Source: Gracilibacillus massiliensis (lineage in GTDB: Bacteria; Bacillota; Bacilli; Bacillales; Amphibacillaceae). Taken from it: a stretch of DNA of 64,000 nt. Both the position numbers and the translations under genes were made by a program. Where the stretch lies: contig NZ_CZRP01000013.1 in the NCBI RefSeq assembly GCF_001458115.1, positions 868,001 to 932,000 of the forward strand. Reading direction: 5' to 3'. This document shows, piece by piece, positions 43,333 through 53,262 of this stretch. Position 1 is the stretch's first letter, and each line of letters starts with the position of its first letter. The notes below the pieces were generated by a model. It saw only the letters and a list, made by a program, of their open reading frames with translations, did no database searches and was not told the origin of the DNA.

Positions 43333-44589
43333 TTACAAGAATTTATACAAATTCCCATAATTCATATAATTTATATCATCTGTATATTCTTTTACAACAT
43401 TTTTCGTATCAAACACTTGCGGTGTATTCATTTTAGCATAATGATCACTCGTTAATTTTTTAAATTCACTATGATCTGATAAAACTAACACCAAGTCAGA
43501 TCCATCTAAAGCTTTTTCTAAATCTTTTTCCACGAAACTTAATTGAACATGTGGATCAAATGCCACTACATCATACTGTGGTTTCGCATGTAATTCTTCA
43601 TAGATATCCATAGCTGGACTTTCTCTAATATCGTCGACATTACCTTTGTAAGTTAAACCAAATACGGTGATTTTCTTACCATTATTTTTAGCTAATAGTT
43701 TCTCAACAGTTTCTACCACATATTCTGGCATAGAATTGTTAATTTCTCTTGATAAGTTAATCAATTTGGCCGACTCAGGTGCTTTAGCTATAATGAAATA
43801 TGGATCAACTGCTAGGCAGTGTCCACCGACACCTGGCCCAGGCGTATGCAAGTTAACACGTGGATGTTTATTAGCCATTTCTATTACATCTAATGCATTG
43901 ATCCCTAACTCGGTTGATACTTTAGCTAATTCATTAGCAAGCGCAATATTCACATCACGAAATGTATTTTCCATCAATTTTGACATTTCCGCTGTTTTCG
44001 CTTGTGTTTTGATGATCTCACCTTGAACAAACGTTTCGTAGACTTCAGCGCCTTTTTCCGTACAAGCATCTGTAATACCGCCAACAATTCGATTGTTATA
44101 GATTAACTCATGCATAATCTGTCCTGGTAACACACGCTCTGGACAGTGAACTAAATAAATATCTTCTCCGATCGTATATCCTGCTTCTTCTAATCTCGGC
44201 TTCACATTATCGTCCATTGTTCTAGGAGCAATCGTAGATTCTACAATAACAGTGTTCCCTTTTTCTAAATGTGGCAAGATGCTCTCTACTGCTGAAAGCA
44301 CATAAGTTAGATCACATGATTTATGTTCATCATCATTATTTGGAGTTGGTACAGCAATAATGAAAGTATCTGCTTTTTCTGGTTGTAATTGTGCCTTGAA
44401 GTTTCCTTTTTCAATTACTTCTTCTAATGCATCTTGTAAGCCCGGCTCTTCTATATGGATTTTACCATTGTTTAATGAATCAATCACATTTTGACTAACA
44501 TCTACCCCAACTACATCTACTCCATGTTTCGCAAACATAATAGATGTTGGTAACCCAATATATCCTAATCCTACTGTACATAATTTCAT
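43333..44589 (-). CDS. wecC: UDP-N-acetyl-D-mannosamine dehydrogenase
   Basis: 418 residues. It oxidises UDP-ManNAc to UDP-ManNAcA with NAD. NAD-binding VGLGYIGLPTSIMFAKHG is at the N-terminus; the catalytic Cys lies in GPGVGGHCLAVDPYF near residue 255; KITVFGLTYKGNVDDIRESPAMDI is in the C-terminal domain. With mnaA it supplies a uronic acid sugar, so the polymer probably contains ManNAcA, as in teichuronic-type glycans. Closely related UDP-glucose dehydrogenases are the main alternative. Confidence 0.85.
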   Translation of the reverse strand: MKLCTVGLGYIGLPTSIMFAKHGVDVVGVDVSQNVIDSLNNGKIHIEEPGLQDALEEVIEKGNFKAQLQPEKADTFIIAVPTPNNDDEHKSCDLTYVLSAVESILPHLEKGNTVIVESTIAPRTMDDNVKPRLEEAGYTIGEDIYLVHCPERVLPGQIMHELIYNNRIVGGITDACTEKGAEVYETFVQGEIIKTQAKTAEMSKLMENTFRDVNIALANELAKVSTELGINALDVIEMANKHPRVNLHTPGPGVGGHCLAVDPYFIIAKAPESAKLINLSREINNSMPEYVVETVEKLLAKNNGKKITVFGLTYKGNVDDIRESPAMDIYEELHAKPQYDVVAFDPHVQLSFVEKDLEKALDGSDLVLVLSDHSEFKKLTSDHYAKMNTPQVFDTKNVVKEYTDDINYMNYGNLYKFL

Positions 44590-44615
44590 ATTAGCACTTT
44601 CCTTTCATTCAGGTC

Positions 44616-45896
44616 TTAAAATTGTCGATAAACTTCTAGTAAATTAATTTGTTCCTTCTCCCAATTATACTGCTTTCTGGCAGGAATACAATTTTTGCTA
44701 AATTCCTCACGCTTGTCTGGATTATCTAACAAATAGTTAACACCTTTTGCTATTTCATCCGGTATATGAGGGTCAATCGTCACACCTATTTGATTTTCTT
44801 CGACTACTTTCTTTATTTCTGGAAAATCGCATGCGACAATAGGTACTTCAGCCATCATATATTCAAAAAGTTTATTTGAAGATGCCGAAAAATGGTTAAA
44901 ACAAACATTATTTAATACTTGGAAGCCTAAATAGCCATTTCTAGTATATTTCGGCAATTCCTTTAATGGTACTTTCGGGATAAACTTAATTTTATCTTCT
45001 AAATTCTTTTCTTTTACCATTTTTTGTAGTTTGTCTTTTATTTTCCCATCACCGATAAACACTAACGTACCTTCTTTAAATTGTGGGAAGGCTTCAACGA
45101 TATTTTCAAGGCCTCTTCCCATTTGAATACCACCTTGATATAACAAAATCTTTTCTTCTTTTGGTAAATCAAGTATATCATGTAAATCAACTGTATCCTT
45201 TTCTATACTTATTTCTTCTGTCGGATAATTGTGTAGTACATTTGGATAAAAACCATATAAATCTTCATTATACTTCGCTCGTGTGGCGTTTTCTACCATC
45301 ATGGAATCCATTCGATTTATAAAAAATTTCTCGAATTTCTCATACCATGGACTATCATATCCTGTTCTACTTGTTTGTACTTCATGTGAATCATAAATAA
45401 GTGGTTTCTTATTGAATCTCCATTTAGCACTAACATATCCTTGTGGCATTGTATTTAAATCATTGGAATGGTATATATCATAATTACCCTTATGACCTTT
45501 CCACATCATTCTTAAGATTAAAGCTCCTCTAATCCATAGCACTCTTACTTTTGTTTTCAGCATAAGCACAGCTATCAGTGTTAAGGGTAATACAATCCAG
45601 GGTATTAAATATACTAAATAAGCCCAAATCAATGCAATCGGAATTAGTGGCCACTTTTTACCAAATGCAAACCGATATGCTCTTTGCATAAATAACAAAA
45701 GGCTTGGATAACGTTTCATACGGTAAACACGAAAATGATCATTTATCTCTTCATATTGTTCTATATTCGGATCATTTGGATCATCTATACAAATTAGCTC
45801 TACATCATAACCATTTTGAGACAAGGACGTACCTTCTCTCATTACACGCGCATCATTTGTAAAGTGATTCCAAACGAACATTCCTACTCGCTTCAT
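44616..45896 (-). CDS. Glycosyltransferase family 4 protein with internal membrane segment
   Basis: 426 residues. N-terminal MKRVGMFVWNHFTNDARVMREG is typical of GT4. A hydrophobic stretch at about residues 82-115 (LIPIALIWAYLVYLIPWIVLPLTLIAVLML) suggests membrane attachment. The donor-binding domain has LLYQGGIQMGRGLENI and NKLFEYMMAEVPIVACDFPEIKKVVEE. It acts on lipid-linked intermediates at the inner membrane face; donor unknown. Confidence 0.82.
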   Translation of the reverse strand: MKRVGMFVWNHFTNDARVMREGTSLSQNGYDVELICIDDPNDPNIEQYEEINDHFRVYRMKRYPSLLLFMQRAYRFAFGKKWPLIPIALIWAYLVYLIPWIVLPLTLIAVLMLKTKVRVLWIRGALILRMMWKGHKGNYDIYHSNDLNTMPQGYVSAKWRFNKKPLIYDSHEVQTSRTGYDSPWYEKFEKFFINRMDSMMVENATRAKYNEDLYGFYPNVLHNYPTEEISIEKDTVDLHDILDLPKEEKILLYQGGIQMGRGLENIVEAFPQFKEGTLVFIGDGKIKDKLQKMVKEKNLEDKIKFIPKVPLKELPKYTRNGYLGFQVLNNVCFNHFSASSNKLFEYMMAEVPIVACDFPEIKKVVEENQIGVTIDPHIPDEIAKGVNYLLDNPDKREEFSKNCIPARKQYNWEKEQINLLEVYRQF

Positions 45897-45909
45897 CTCA
45901 TAACCCTCT

Positions 45910-47103
45910 TCATTTAATAATATCGACCAACCTTTTTATATTATGCTCCCATAAAAAGTGTTGTGTAACAACATTGGTACAATTTCTTTGCAATTGCTCT
46001 AATATTACTGGATTTTCTCTAATCTCAAGTATCTTCTCTATTAATGGTAAAGCATCCACTGAATTGTAAACAAATCCTGTTTCATTTTCTTTTATTAAAT
46101 CTGCTGCTATCCCTTTTACTCCAGCGATGATAGGTGTTTCACACGTCATATAATCCAGCACTTTACCAGGTAACACTGTTGTAAAGACCTCTTCATCATT
46201 TAAAAAGGCGATACTTAAGTCAGCATTTCTGATTAAATTTAAACTTTGCTTTCTAGTGGTAGGTTCATGCATTTCAACATATGTTAAGTGTTCTTGATCA
46301 ATAAATTCTTTAAATTCAGTGGTTCTCATTCCATAACCAAGTACATCAAAATGGATTTGATGTTTATTTAATTCGCTTGCAACTTGTTTTAGTCTATCAA
46401 TATCTTGTGCTAAACCTAAATTACCAGCATAGATTACTTTGAAATTGGTATGATTTAGCTTTTTTGCTTGTAATTCATCTTCTCGTGGTCCATTCGGCAA
46501 GTATATAATATCTTTTGGCTTCTTTAACTTTTCTTCGATATGTTTCTTGAAACCTTGACTGTTGATTACTATTATATCTGCCGTTCGGTACATCTTTTTT
46601 TCTAAAAAACGAAAAATATTAATAATCCATTTTTTATCGAAGCTTTTTACCCCAAGCAGGCTGTCTGGCCATAAGTCTCTCACTTCTAATATCAGTTTTG
46701 ATCGAATTAGTTTTCTTCCTATTAATGCTGATAATACGATGAAAATAGGTGGAGTAGACACATATAAATAATCATAATCCTCTTTGCGTCTTTTCCATAA
46801 CTCCAATATGAAACGATACATGATTTCTAAATAAAAAAAGAGTCTACTTAACAACTTATTTGTAAACTTCCTGCTCTTAATCGGTACTCTTGTAATCTTA
46901 TCCTCTTGTTGATTAACATCCTCTTCGTCCCAAAACATTCGATCTTTATACATATTTTTATTAGGGTAGGATGGCTCTATTGTTAAAACTTCTACATCAA
47001 TCTTTTCTTGCGATAATAATTGGAAGATATTTTTCATACGATTACCTGCACTCCCAATCGCAGGATAAAAATTCTGAGTTATTATTAAAACCTTCTTTTT
47101 CAT
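45910..47103 (-). CDS. Glycosyltransferase family 4 protein (WbuB-like)
   Basis: 397 residues. Starts KKVLIITQNFYPAIGSAGNRMKNI, then SKLILEVRDLWPDSLLGVKSF, the VIYAGNLGLAQDIDRL segment and PGKVLDYMTCETPIIAGVKGIAADLI. This pattern is close to WbuB-type transferases, often GlcNAc/FucNAc transferases. AGGAG before the ATG. First gene of a long minus-strand run that continues through the dehydrogenase and tagGH genes. Confidence 0.82.
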   Translation of the reverse strand: MKKKVLIITQNFYPAIGSAGNRMKNIFQLLSQEKIDVEVLTIEPSYPNKNMYKDRMFWDEEDVNQQEDKITRVPIKSRKFTNKLLSRLFFYLEIMYRFILELWKRRKEDYDYLYVSTPPIFIVLSALIGRKLIRSKLILEVRDLWPDSLLGVKSFDKKWIINIFRFLEKKMYRTADIIVINSQGFKKHIEEKLKKPKDIIYLPNGPREDELQAKKLNHTNFKVIYAGNLGLAQDIDRLKQVASELNKHQIHFDVLGYGMRTTEFKEFIDQEHLTYVEMHEPTTRKQSLNLIRNADLSIAFLNDEEVFTTVLPGKVLDYMTCETPIIAGVKGIAADLIKENETGFVYNSVDALPLIEKILEIRENPVILEQLQRNCTNVVTQHFLWEHNIKRLVDIIK

Positions 47104-47303
47104 TGGTCAATCTCCTATATTAAGAGGCACTCTATTATCTATCACAATATTACATTTTACGATAAATAATATCGTATGGCAATCAGCAAATCCAATATTA
47201 CACAATTTGTAACAATTTTTCTTTTATCACAGGTGAATAGATGCTAACATCCTGATAAATTCCACTTAAAAAACTGCAATTGTTTTGAGCCTTACTTTAA
47301 ACA

Positions 47304-47339
47304 AAACCCTGAGGTTAGTGACTGATAACCTCAGGGTTT
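47304..47339 (-). terminator. Terminator of the RND efflux operon
   Basis: Perfect 14-bp arms AAACCCTGAGGTTA and TAACCTCAGGGTTT around an 8-nt loop, 5 bp after the efflux gene stop. The remaining 200 bp up to the glycosyltransferase gene hold no further signal I can see. Confidence 0.8.
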
Positions 47340-47343
47340 ATAC

Positions 47344-50300
47344 TTATACTTCTTTCTCTTTCTTCGACTTCTTCCCAAACCATCCCTTCACACGCTCTGA
47401 CAAGTTATCAAAATACGTATAAACAACAGGAATCAACACTAACGTGAACAGACTGGATACTGCTAAACCAAAGATAACGGTAATTGCCATTGGTTGTTGC
47501 ATTTCGGCACCTTCGCCGTAACCTAGGGCTAGTGGTACCATCGCAAGGATCGTTGTCAAGGTTGTCATCAAAATTGGACGCATTCTTGTTTTTCCGGCTT
47601 CGACGATTGCTTCATGACGATCCATGCCACGTCTTCTTAGAATATTAATGTAATCGACAAGTACGATTGCATTGTTGACGACAATACCGGCGAGCATGAT
47701 CACCCCAATGAAGGCTGTAATCGATAATGGTTGGCCTGTGATAAATAGTCCGCCAAACACACCGACTGCCGTTGCTGGCATCGAGAACATGATAATTAAC
47801 GGGAACAAGAAATTCTCAAATTGTACTGCCATTACGGCATACACTAAGAATATTGATAAGATAAGTGCCAAGCTTAAGTCTGCAAAGGCCTCTGTCATAT
47901 CTTCTGCTTGACCACCGATTGAGTAATCATAGTCCTCAGGGAAGTGCATCCCATCTAAGGCTGTTTCGACATTTGTTGAAACTGTTCCAAGATCCATACC
48001 CTCAATACCGGATGTGATATTCACTTGGCGTTGCTGATTCTGTCTTGTGATTGTTGCTGCACTTTGGACTTGTTCAAAATCAGCAATGGTTGTTAATGGT
48101 ATCGATGTACCTTGTTGGTTTTGGATTCGGACATTTTCTAAATCGTTAATGGTTGTTCTTGAATCTTCCGGGTACATTAAAGTCACATTCATCTCATCAC
48201 CATCTTCACGGTACTGCATCACCGTCTGACCGGTGAAACTAATTTGCACCTGGTTCATTACTTCTTGATAGGTCAATCCGTATTGTGCCGCTAATTCACG
48301 GTCAACTTGGATGTTCATCTCTGGCTGTGTATCTTCTAAAGAAGAAGTTGGGTTATAAATACCCTCTGTATCTTCTAACACTTGTAAGACTTGATCCGAT
48401 AATTCTTGTAACACATCTGTTTCAGGTCCAGAGATTTGAATTTGAATCGGATCACCTAGGCCCCCTACACCGGAGCTCGCTTCTGTTACTGTAATATCAG
48501 CTCCAGGTATATCTTGCATGTCTTCATCTAATTGTTGGACAAAAGAGGCAGTCGTTTCTGATCGTTCATCCGCTGCTACTAACTGAATCTGATAGGATGC
48601 TGCTGATCCGCCTGACATCACTGCTTGTTCTGGGTTACTGCTTCCAACTGTTACATAACTCACATCAATGATATCATCATATTCAGCAAGTTTTTCATTT
48701 ACTTTTTCTGTGATCGCAAGACGTTTTTCTTCATTTGTTCCAGTCGGTGTCTCAACCGTTATTCCTACTTGTCCCTGATCGCCTTCAGGAATAAAGGCAG
48801 TTCCGATAAAAGGTATTAACGCTAAACTACCAATAATCGCTGCAATTGTAATCGCGATCGTCGTTTTTCTTAGTTTTAATGCTTTTTCCAAGACGCGTTG
48901 ATAACCTGCAATCAATTTGTTTAATACGCGATCAAACCAATAACGTCTGCCATGGTCTTCCATTGCTTTCGTTAATAGTTTTGACGATAACATCGGAATT
49001 AATGTAATCGAAACGGCTAACGATGCGACGAGTGCAAACGAAATCGTTAAGGCTAATGGGGTGAACAATTCGGATGCTATCCCATCAACAAAGACAATTG
49101 GTAAAAATACCACTAATGTCGTTGTCGTTGAAGCGATAACAGCAGGTGCTAATTCAGATGCCCCTTTAATTGCTGCTTCCTTCAATTTATAGCCTTGCTG
49201 CCTGTAGGAGACGATATTTTCGAGAATAACAATCGAACTGTCGACCATCATCCCGATACCGAGTGCAAGACCACCCATAGTTAATACGTTTAATGTCTCA
49301 CCTGTAAAATACAACAGTACAAAGGTAGAGATAATCGCAATTGGAATCGATACACCAATTACCAATGTAGCTCTCACGCTTCGTAGGAATAAAAGTAATA
49401 CAAGTAAGGCGAAAATCCCACCAAAAATCATATTCTGGATTACTGAATTAATGGATTGTTTAATAAATTCAGAAGTATCGACGACTACATCTAAGCTAAC
49501 ATCTGATGGTAAATCTTTGTTAAGATCTTCAACGGCAGCTAAAATATTATCAGAAACATCAACAGTATTTCCATCTGATTGTTTTAAGACACTTAAGACA
49601 ACTGCTGATTCATTATTAACCAGTGTGGTGCCATTCTTTTGCAAGGTGTCATTCACTTCGGCAACATCCGATACTTTTACTTGTGCGCCCTGCGGTGTTT
49701 GAATAATCGTGTTGGCTATATCATCGACCGAATTAAAGGAACCATCAATTCTGAGCTGGAGATCTTGATCCCCGCGTTGAATCGAACCGGCTGAAGCAGA
49801 TTGATTGGCTCCTGCTAATGCCTGTTGAATTAATTGTGTCGATACACCATATTGTGTCATGGCAGCTCGATCTAACTCCAGTTCAATCGCCCGCTCTTCT
49901 CCACCTTCAATACTAACAGATGCAACACCACTTTGACGTTCAAAATATGGTTGAACGGTATCCTCTGCTACTGATTGTAAGGTAGTTATATCACTACCAG
50001 TTAAGCCTACCCACATAATCGGCATCTGGTTAGGGTTGAATCTTAATACACTTGGATCATTCGCACCATCAGGCAAGAATCCTTTTACCTGATCGACACT
50101 TTCCCTTACTTCCAGGAGTGCATTATCCAAATTGGTACCATTTTCAAACATAATGATCACGAGGGATGATCCTGACTGGGATTGTGATTGAATCGAATTA
50201 ACCCCTTCTATCGAGCTAAGTCCACCCTCCATTGGTTCTGATACTAATTTTTCGACTTCTTGAGGTGCTGCATCTGGATAGCTAGTCGCAACCACTGCAA

Positions 50301-50430
50301 TTGGCAAGTCAATTTCAGGAAAAAGATCAATCGCTAAATTTCGAACTGAAATAACGCCCATTGCAATAATAGCGAGGACAATCATGATGACCCCGACTGG
50401 TCGTTTTACAGATGTATTGACTAGTTTCAT
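47344..50430 (-). CDS. RND efflux transporter (AcrB/SwrC type)
   Basis: 1028 residues, normal for the family, with twelve membrane helices in two halves. N-terminal VNTSVKRPVGVIMIVLAIIAMGVISVRNLAIDLFPEIDLP; the proton-relay Asp lies in LGIGMMVDSSIVILENI; the second half has GIVVNNAIVLVDYINILRR. In Gram-positives (SwrC/YerP) such pumps export surfactant or toxic lipophiles. It is downstream of the membrane fusion lipoprotein by 2 bp, and a TetR gene leads the operon. Confidence 0.9.
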   Translation of the reverse strand: MKLVNTSVKRPVGVIMIVLAIIAMGVISVRNLAIDLFPEIDLPIAVVATSYPDAAPQEVEKLVSEPMEGGLSSIEGVNSIQSQSQSGSSLVIIMFENGTNLDNALLEVRESVDQVKGFLPDGANDPSVLRFNPNQMPIMWVGLTGSDITTLQSVAEDTVQPYFERQSGVASVSIEGGEERAIELELDRAAMTQYGVSTQLIQQALAGANQSASAGSIQRGDQDLQLRIDGSFNSVDDIANTIIQTPQGAQVKVSDVAEVNDTLQKNGTTLVNNESAVVLSVLKQSDGNTVDVSDNILAAVEDLNKDLPSDVSLDVVVDTSEFIKQSINSVIQNMIFGGIFALLVLLLFLRSVRATLVIGVSIPIAIISTFVLLYFTGETLNVLTMGGLALGIGMMVDSSIVILENIVSYRQQGYKLKEAAIKGASELAPAVIASTTTTLVVFLPIVFVDGIASELFTPLALTISFALVASLAVSITLIPMLSSKLLTKAMEDHGRRYWFDRVLNKLIAGYQRVLEKALKLRKTTIAITIAAIIGSLALIPFIGTAFIPEGDQGQVGITVETPTGTNEEKRLAITEKVNEKLAEYDDIIDVSYVTVGSSNPEQAVMSGGSAASYQIQLVAADERSETTASFVQQLDEDMQDIPGADITVTEASSGVGGLGDPIQIQISGPETDVLQELSDQVLQVLEDTEGIYNPTSSLEDTQPEMNIQVDRELAAQYGLTYQEVMNQVQISFTGQTVMQYREDGDEMNVTLMYPEDSRTTINDLENVRIQNQQGTSIPLTTIADFEQVQSAATITRQNQQRQVNITSGIEGMDLGTVSTNVETALDGMHFPEDYDYSIGGQAEDMTEAFADLSLALILSIFLVYAVMAVQFENFLFPLIIMFSMPATAVGVFGGLFITGQPLSITAFIGVIMLAGIVVNNAIVLVDYINILRRRGMDRHEAIVEAGKTRMRPILMTTLTTILAMVPLALGYGEGAEMQQPMAITVIFGLAVSSLFTLVLIPVVYTYFDNLSERVKGWFGKKSKKEKEV

Positions 50431-50432
50431 GA

Positions 50433-51293
50433 TTAATCCTCCTCGATCACATTAATTTTATTACCATCTACAAGTGTTAATTGTCCACTTGTTATAATTT
50501 GATCTCCTTCATTTAGTTCCGCTTGTACAGCAGTTGTTTGTGATTGTGTCGCCTGTACCGTTACATCAACCTTTGTGGCAGTTTCGCCATCGGTAGTAAA
50601 GACGTATGTTTCATCATTATCTTCGACTAACGCTGCTGTTGGAATCAGTAATGAATCTTCAATCACCGTATCTTCTAATACGACCGTTGCGATCACACCT
50701 GCTTTATAATGGGTTGTTTCATTATCAAACGATAGGTCTATCGGAAAAAGTCCAGCCTCATTAGCTGAATCTGCTACATATTCAATTTCTGCTTCATGTG
50801 TTTCCTCTTCTGCACTTTCTAATAAAAGGGTTACCTCTTTACCTTTTTCAAATAATTCTAGTTGCACATCTGGTACTTGCAATTGTACGGTTAGTTGCTC
50901 TAAATCAATGATGACCGCTAATGGCTCTTGGTTGGATACCATGGAGCCTTCTTGTGCCGCTAGTTCGGTAATAATTCCGGTGCTTGGTGCTTCGACTTCG
51001 ACTGTGCCTTGTGGACTTGAGATCGTCGCAATTTCATCGTCTTCTTCTACTTTGTCTCCATTTTCCACTTGTAATTCGTCAATCTCGCCTGCTACTGACG
51101 GGATAATTGGTGTCGTTTGATTTGGCATAGTACGACCATAAAAGTTTCGTTCCATGACAAGATCACCTTTTGTTACTTCGCCTACTTCAACAGGTGTCAC
51201 ACGTTCGACTTGCTCTTCTTCTTCGTTGTTATCTTCTGAACAAGCAACCAGTGTGATGATTGCAATTAACAGCAACAATAATAAACGCTTCAT
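50433..51293 (-). CDS. Membrane fusion lipoprotein of the RND pump
   Basis: 286 residues, lipobox TLVACSEDNNEEE. A barrel-sandwich (biotinyl-lipoyl-like) segment lies around VAGEIDELQVENGDKVEEDDEIATI and GIITELAAQEGSMVSNQEPL; the beta-barrel and membrane-proximal parts follow. It is shorter than Gram-negative homologues and lacks the long helical hairpin, as expected without an outer membrane channel. Works with the RND protein encoded next. Confidence 0.87.
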   Translation of the reverse strand: MKRLLLLLLIAIITLVACSEDNNEEEEQVERVTPVEVGEVTKGDLVMERNFYGRTMPNQTTPIIPSVAGEIDELQVENGDKVEEDDEIATISSPQGTVEVEAPSTGIITELAAQEGSMVSNQEPLAVIIDLEQLTVQLQVPDVQLELFEKGKEVTLLLESAEEETHEAEIEYVADSANEAGLFPIDLSFDNETTHYKAGVIATVVLEDTVIEDSLLIPTAALVEDNDETYVFTTDGETATKVDVTVQATQSQTTAVQAELNEGDQIITSGQLTLVDGNKINVIEED

Positions 51294-51321
51294 TATTTGT
51301 TTGTCCCCTCTCGACTCTTTT

Positions 51322-52146
51322 TTATAGATACTTTTTTAACGTGCGTATCGATTCTTTTATCGTGGCGTTTGCCTCTAAATGTTCTAACATACTTTGAATA
51401 ATAATTTTCTTCGGCTCTTGTTTATTCCATTCTTCTTCTAATACGTGAATCGCTTCGATCAGTTCAGGCTTGTCACTCCTTTCAATTTGTTTTTTGATTT
51501 GCTGGATTATTTCTTGTGCATTTGGCTCTTTGAACATGGATAAATCTTGATATTGAAAAATCGATTGCTTATGTTCATGAAGTATCGACTGGACGATTAC
51601 ATCTACTTTACTGGTAATATAGTTCGCCAGTTCTTTGTTATTGAACTTCAGGTCATGAATCGCGATCCATTTAAAATAACCACTTAACATACCATCAATT
51701 TGAATGACAATATCGACTATATATGGCTGGACTTTCTCACCATAGATGAGGGTAATTTGACTTTCTATCCAGTCATACGATTGTTTATGTAAGCTAAAGA
51801 TTAGCTCATTCATCTTATCACCAAGATTGATATTATCACGGACATGCATCATCAAATATTCTTTATGCTCTTTGAATAAACCGAGAAATGCTGCGATTTG
51901 TTCAGTGAATTGTTCCAAAGGATTTTGGCTACTGCTATTAATGGACCCCATTTTCTCTAAGATCACTTCTGAATAATATTTATAGATTTCTATCATTAAT
52001 TCATCTTTTGATTGGAAATGAAGATAGAAAGCACCTTTAGATACATCACTTTTATCCGCTATTTCCTGGATGGAGGTAGAATGAAATCCTTTTTCCGAGA
52101 ATAACTTCATACTTTCTTCTATCATGCGCTTTTTTTTATCGTCCAT
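51322..52146 (-). CDS. TetR family regulator of the RND efflux operon
   Basis: 274 residues from the ATG at 52146 (AAGTGAGGTG nine bases before; a GTG at 52158 is an alternative). TetR helix-turn-helix: MIEESMKLFSEKGFHSTSIQEIADKSDVSKGAFYLHFQSKDEL at residues about 8-50. The C-terminal ligand domain is longer than in typical TetR proteins (about 190-200 residues). First gene of the operon; the dyad at 52213 is its likely target. Confidence 0.87.
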   Translation of the reverse strand: MDDKKKRMIEESMKLFSEKGFHSTSIQEIADKSDVSKGAFYLHFQSKDELMIEIYKYYSEVILEKMGSINSSSQNPLEQFTEQIAAFLGLFKEHKEYLMMHVRDNINLGDKMNELIFSLHKQSYDWIESQITLIYGEKVQPYIVDIVIQIDGMLSGYFKWIAIHDLKFNNKELANYITSKVDVIVQSILHEHKQSIFQYQDLSMFKEPNAQEIIQQIKKQIERSDKPELIEAIHVLEEEWNKQEPKKIIIQSMLEHLEANATIKESIRTLKKYL

Positions 52147-52212
52147 TCCATGGAACACCTCACTTACTTTCCTACGATTTGACTATTTAAAAGGTTTCAC
52201 TTTTTATAAGAA

Positions 52213-52226
52213 TGACTGGTCAGTCA
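52213..52226. promoter_or_regulatory. TetR operator upstream of the efflux operon
   Basis: TGACTGGTCAGTCA has 6-bp inverted arms TGACTG / CAGTCA around GT. It lies 67 bp upstream of the TetR gene, between possible promoter elements (TTGTGA and TATAAA on the minus strand), so repression is plausible. GACTGGTCAGTC-like sites are common for TetR regulators of efflux. Confidence 0.65.
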
Positions 52227-52382
52227 CAAAATGATTTTATCAGTATTGTTTTGTGATTGCAAATAGGAATGCTTATAAGCGAAATTGGGGGCTCGTTCGT
52301 GGAAATGATTACTTAAAGGGAACACATTAAGCTAAATAGATATAAGGGTTAATTTATACTGAATGACAGGTGATTTGTTGTT

Positions 52383-52636
52383 CGTCGGCAGTTTTGGATT
52401 TGGAGCATGCTGTTTTGCCGATGAGACTGCTTCTCGTCGGCACTTTCAGACTTGGGGCATGCTTTTTTGCCGATGAGACTGCTCCTCGTCGGCATTTTCA
52501 GACTTGGAGCATGCTGTTTTGCCGATGAGACTGCTCCTCGTCGGCATTTTCGGGCTTGAGGCATGCTGTTTTGCCGATGAGACTGCTCCTCGTCGGCACT
52601 TTCGGGCTTGAGGGATGCTGTTTTGCCGATGAGAGA
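52383..52636. repeat. 52-bp tandem hairpin array E (CGTCGGCA / TGCCGA)
   Basis: CGTCGGCA recurs at 52383, 52435, 52487, 52539 and 52591, exactly 52 bp apart. Each junction holds a hairpin made of TTGCCGATGAGA and CTCGTCGGCA around a short loop, and each unit has a GCATGC palindrome. It lies between the efflux operon promoter and the 3' end of the acidic lipoprotein gene. Pitch and core differ from arrays A-D. Confidence 0.85.
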
Positions 52637-52720
52637 AAGATTTCAAGCCTCCTACAAAATAAAGATGGTTCGCTGTATGCCAGGAAACCATCTTTAAACG
52701 TACCTTATATCATTAGTTGC

Positions 52721-53026
52721 CTATTCTTCTTTATTTTCCTCGTTCATTTCTTCTTCACCGTTTTCAACAGCATCTTCCATATTTTCTTCTGCTTCATCCA
52801 TATTCTCTTCGACGTTTTCTCCTAGATCTTCACCATTACCGCCTTCTTCACCGTCCATTGGTGCTTCTTCATTCCCTTGTCCTTCTTGCGGCTCATCTTG
52901 CTGCTGTTCTTCTTGTGGTTGCTCTTCTTCTAGTGGTGCTTCTTCATCCTCACTTTGCGCGCAACCAACTAAAAAGGCAAGTGATAATAAGAATGCTGAG
53001 AGATACTTTACGTATTTTAGTTCCAT
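52721..53026 (-). CDS. Small, extremely acidic lipoprotein
   Basis: 101 residues. Signal peptide with lipobox (SLAFLVGCAQSEDEE). After the cysteine almost every residue is Glu, Gln, Asp, Gly or Asn, with no hydrophobic core, so it is probably unfolded at the cell surface. AAGGAGGACATCTA precedes the ATG. Such tails are common in halophilic Bacillaceae; a charge-shielding role is inferred. Family not recognised. Confidence 0.75.
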   Translation of the reverse strand: MELKYVKYLSAFLLSLAFLVGCAQSEDEEAPLEEEQPQEEQQQDEPQEGQGNEEAPMDGEEGGNGEDLGENVEENMDEAEENMEDAVENGEEEMNEENKEE

Positions 53027-53227
53027 TAGATGTCCTCCTTAAATTCTTGTTCAATGCTAGCATAACCAAATAAACTACATAATATGCCAAACGTATTAAA
53101 ATGTTTCAAAAGAATACATGGGTAAATAATAAAGACTTTGTATAAGAATAGCTTGATCTTTTCTTAGGGTCTTTTGATTAAAATCCAGGCACTTTTCCAC
53201 CATCTCAGATAATTTTTTGAAATAAAA

Positions 53228-53256
53228 AAGAAGCTTACCACGAGGTTAAGCTTCTT
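53228..53256 (-). terminator. Terminator of fabZ
   Basis: AAGAAGCTTA and TAAGCTTCTT pair around a short loop with A and T runs, 6 bp after the fabZ stop. Confidence 0.75.
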
Positions 53257-53262
53257 GTACTT

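Noticed and set aside
52721-53073. Plus-strand frame over the acidic lipoprotein
   Set aside because: The minus-strand frame has a lipobox and a strong ribosome binding site; the plus frame is its shadow.
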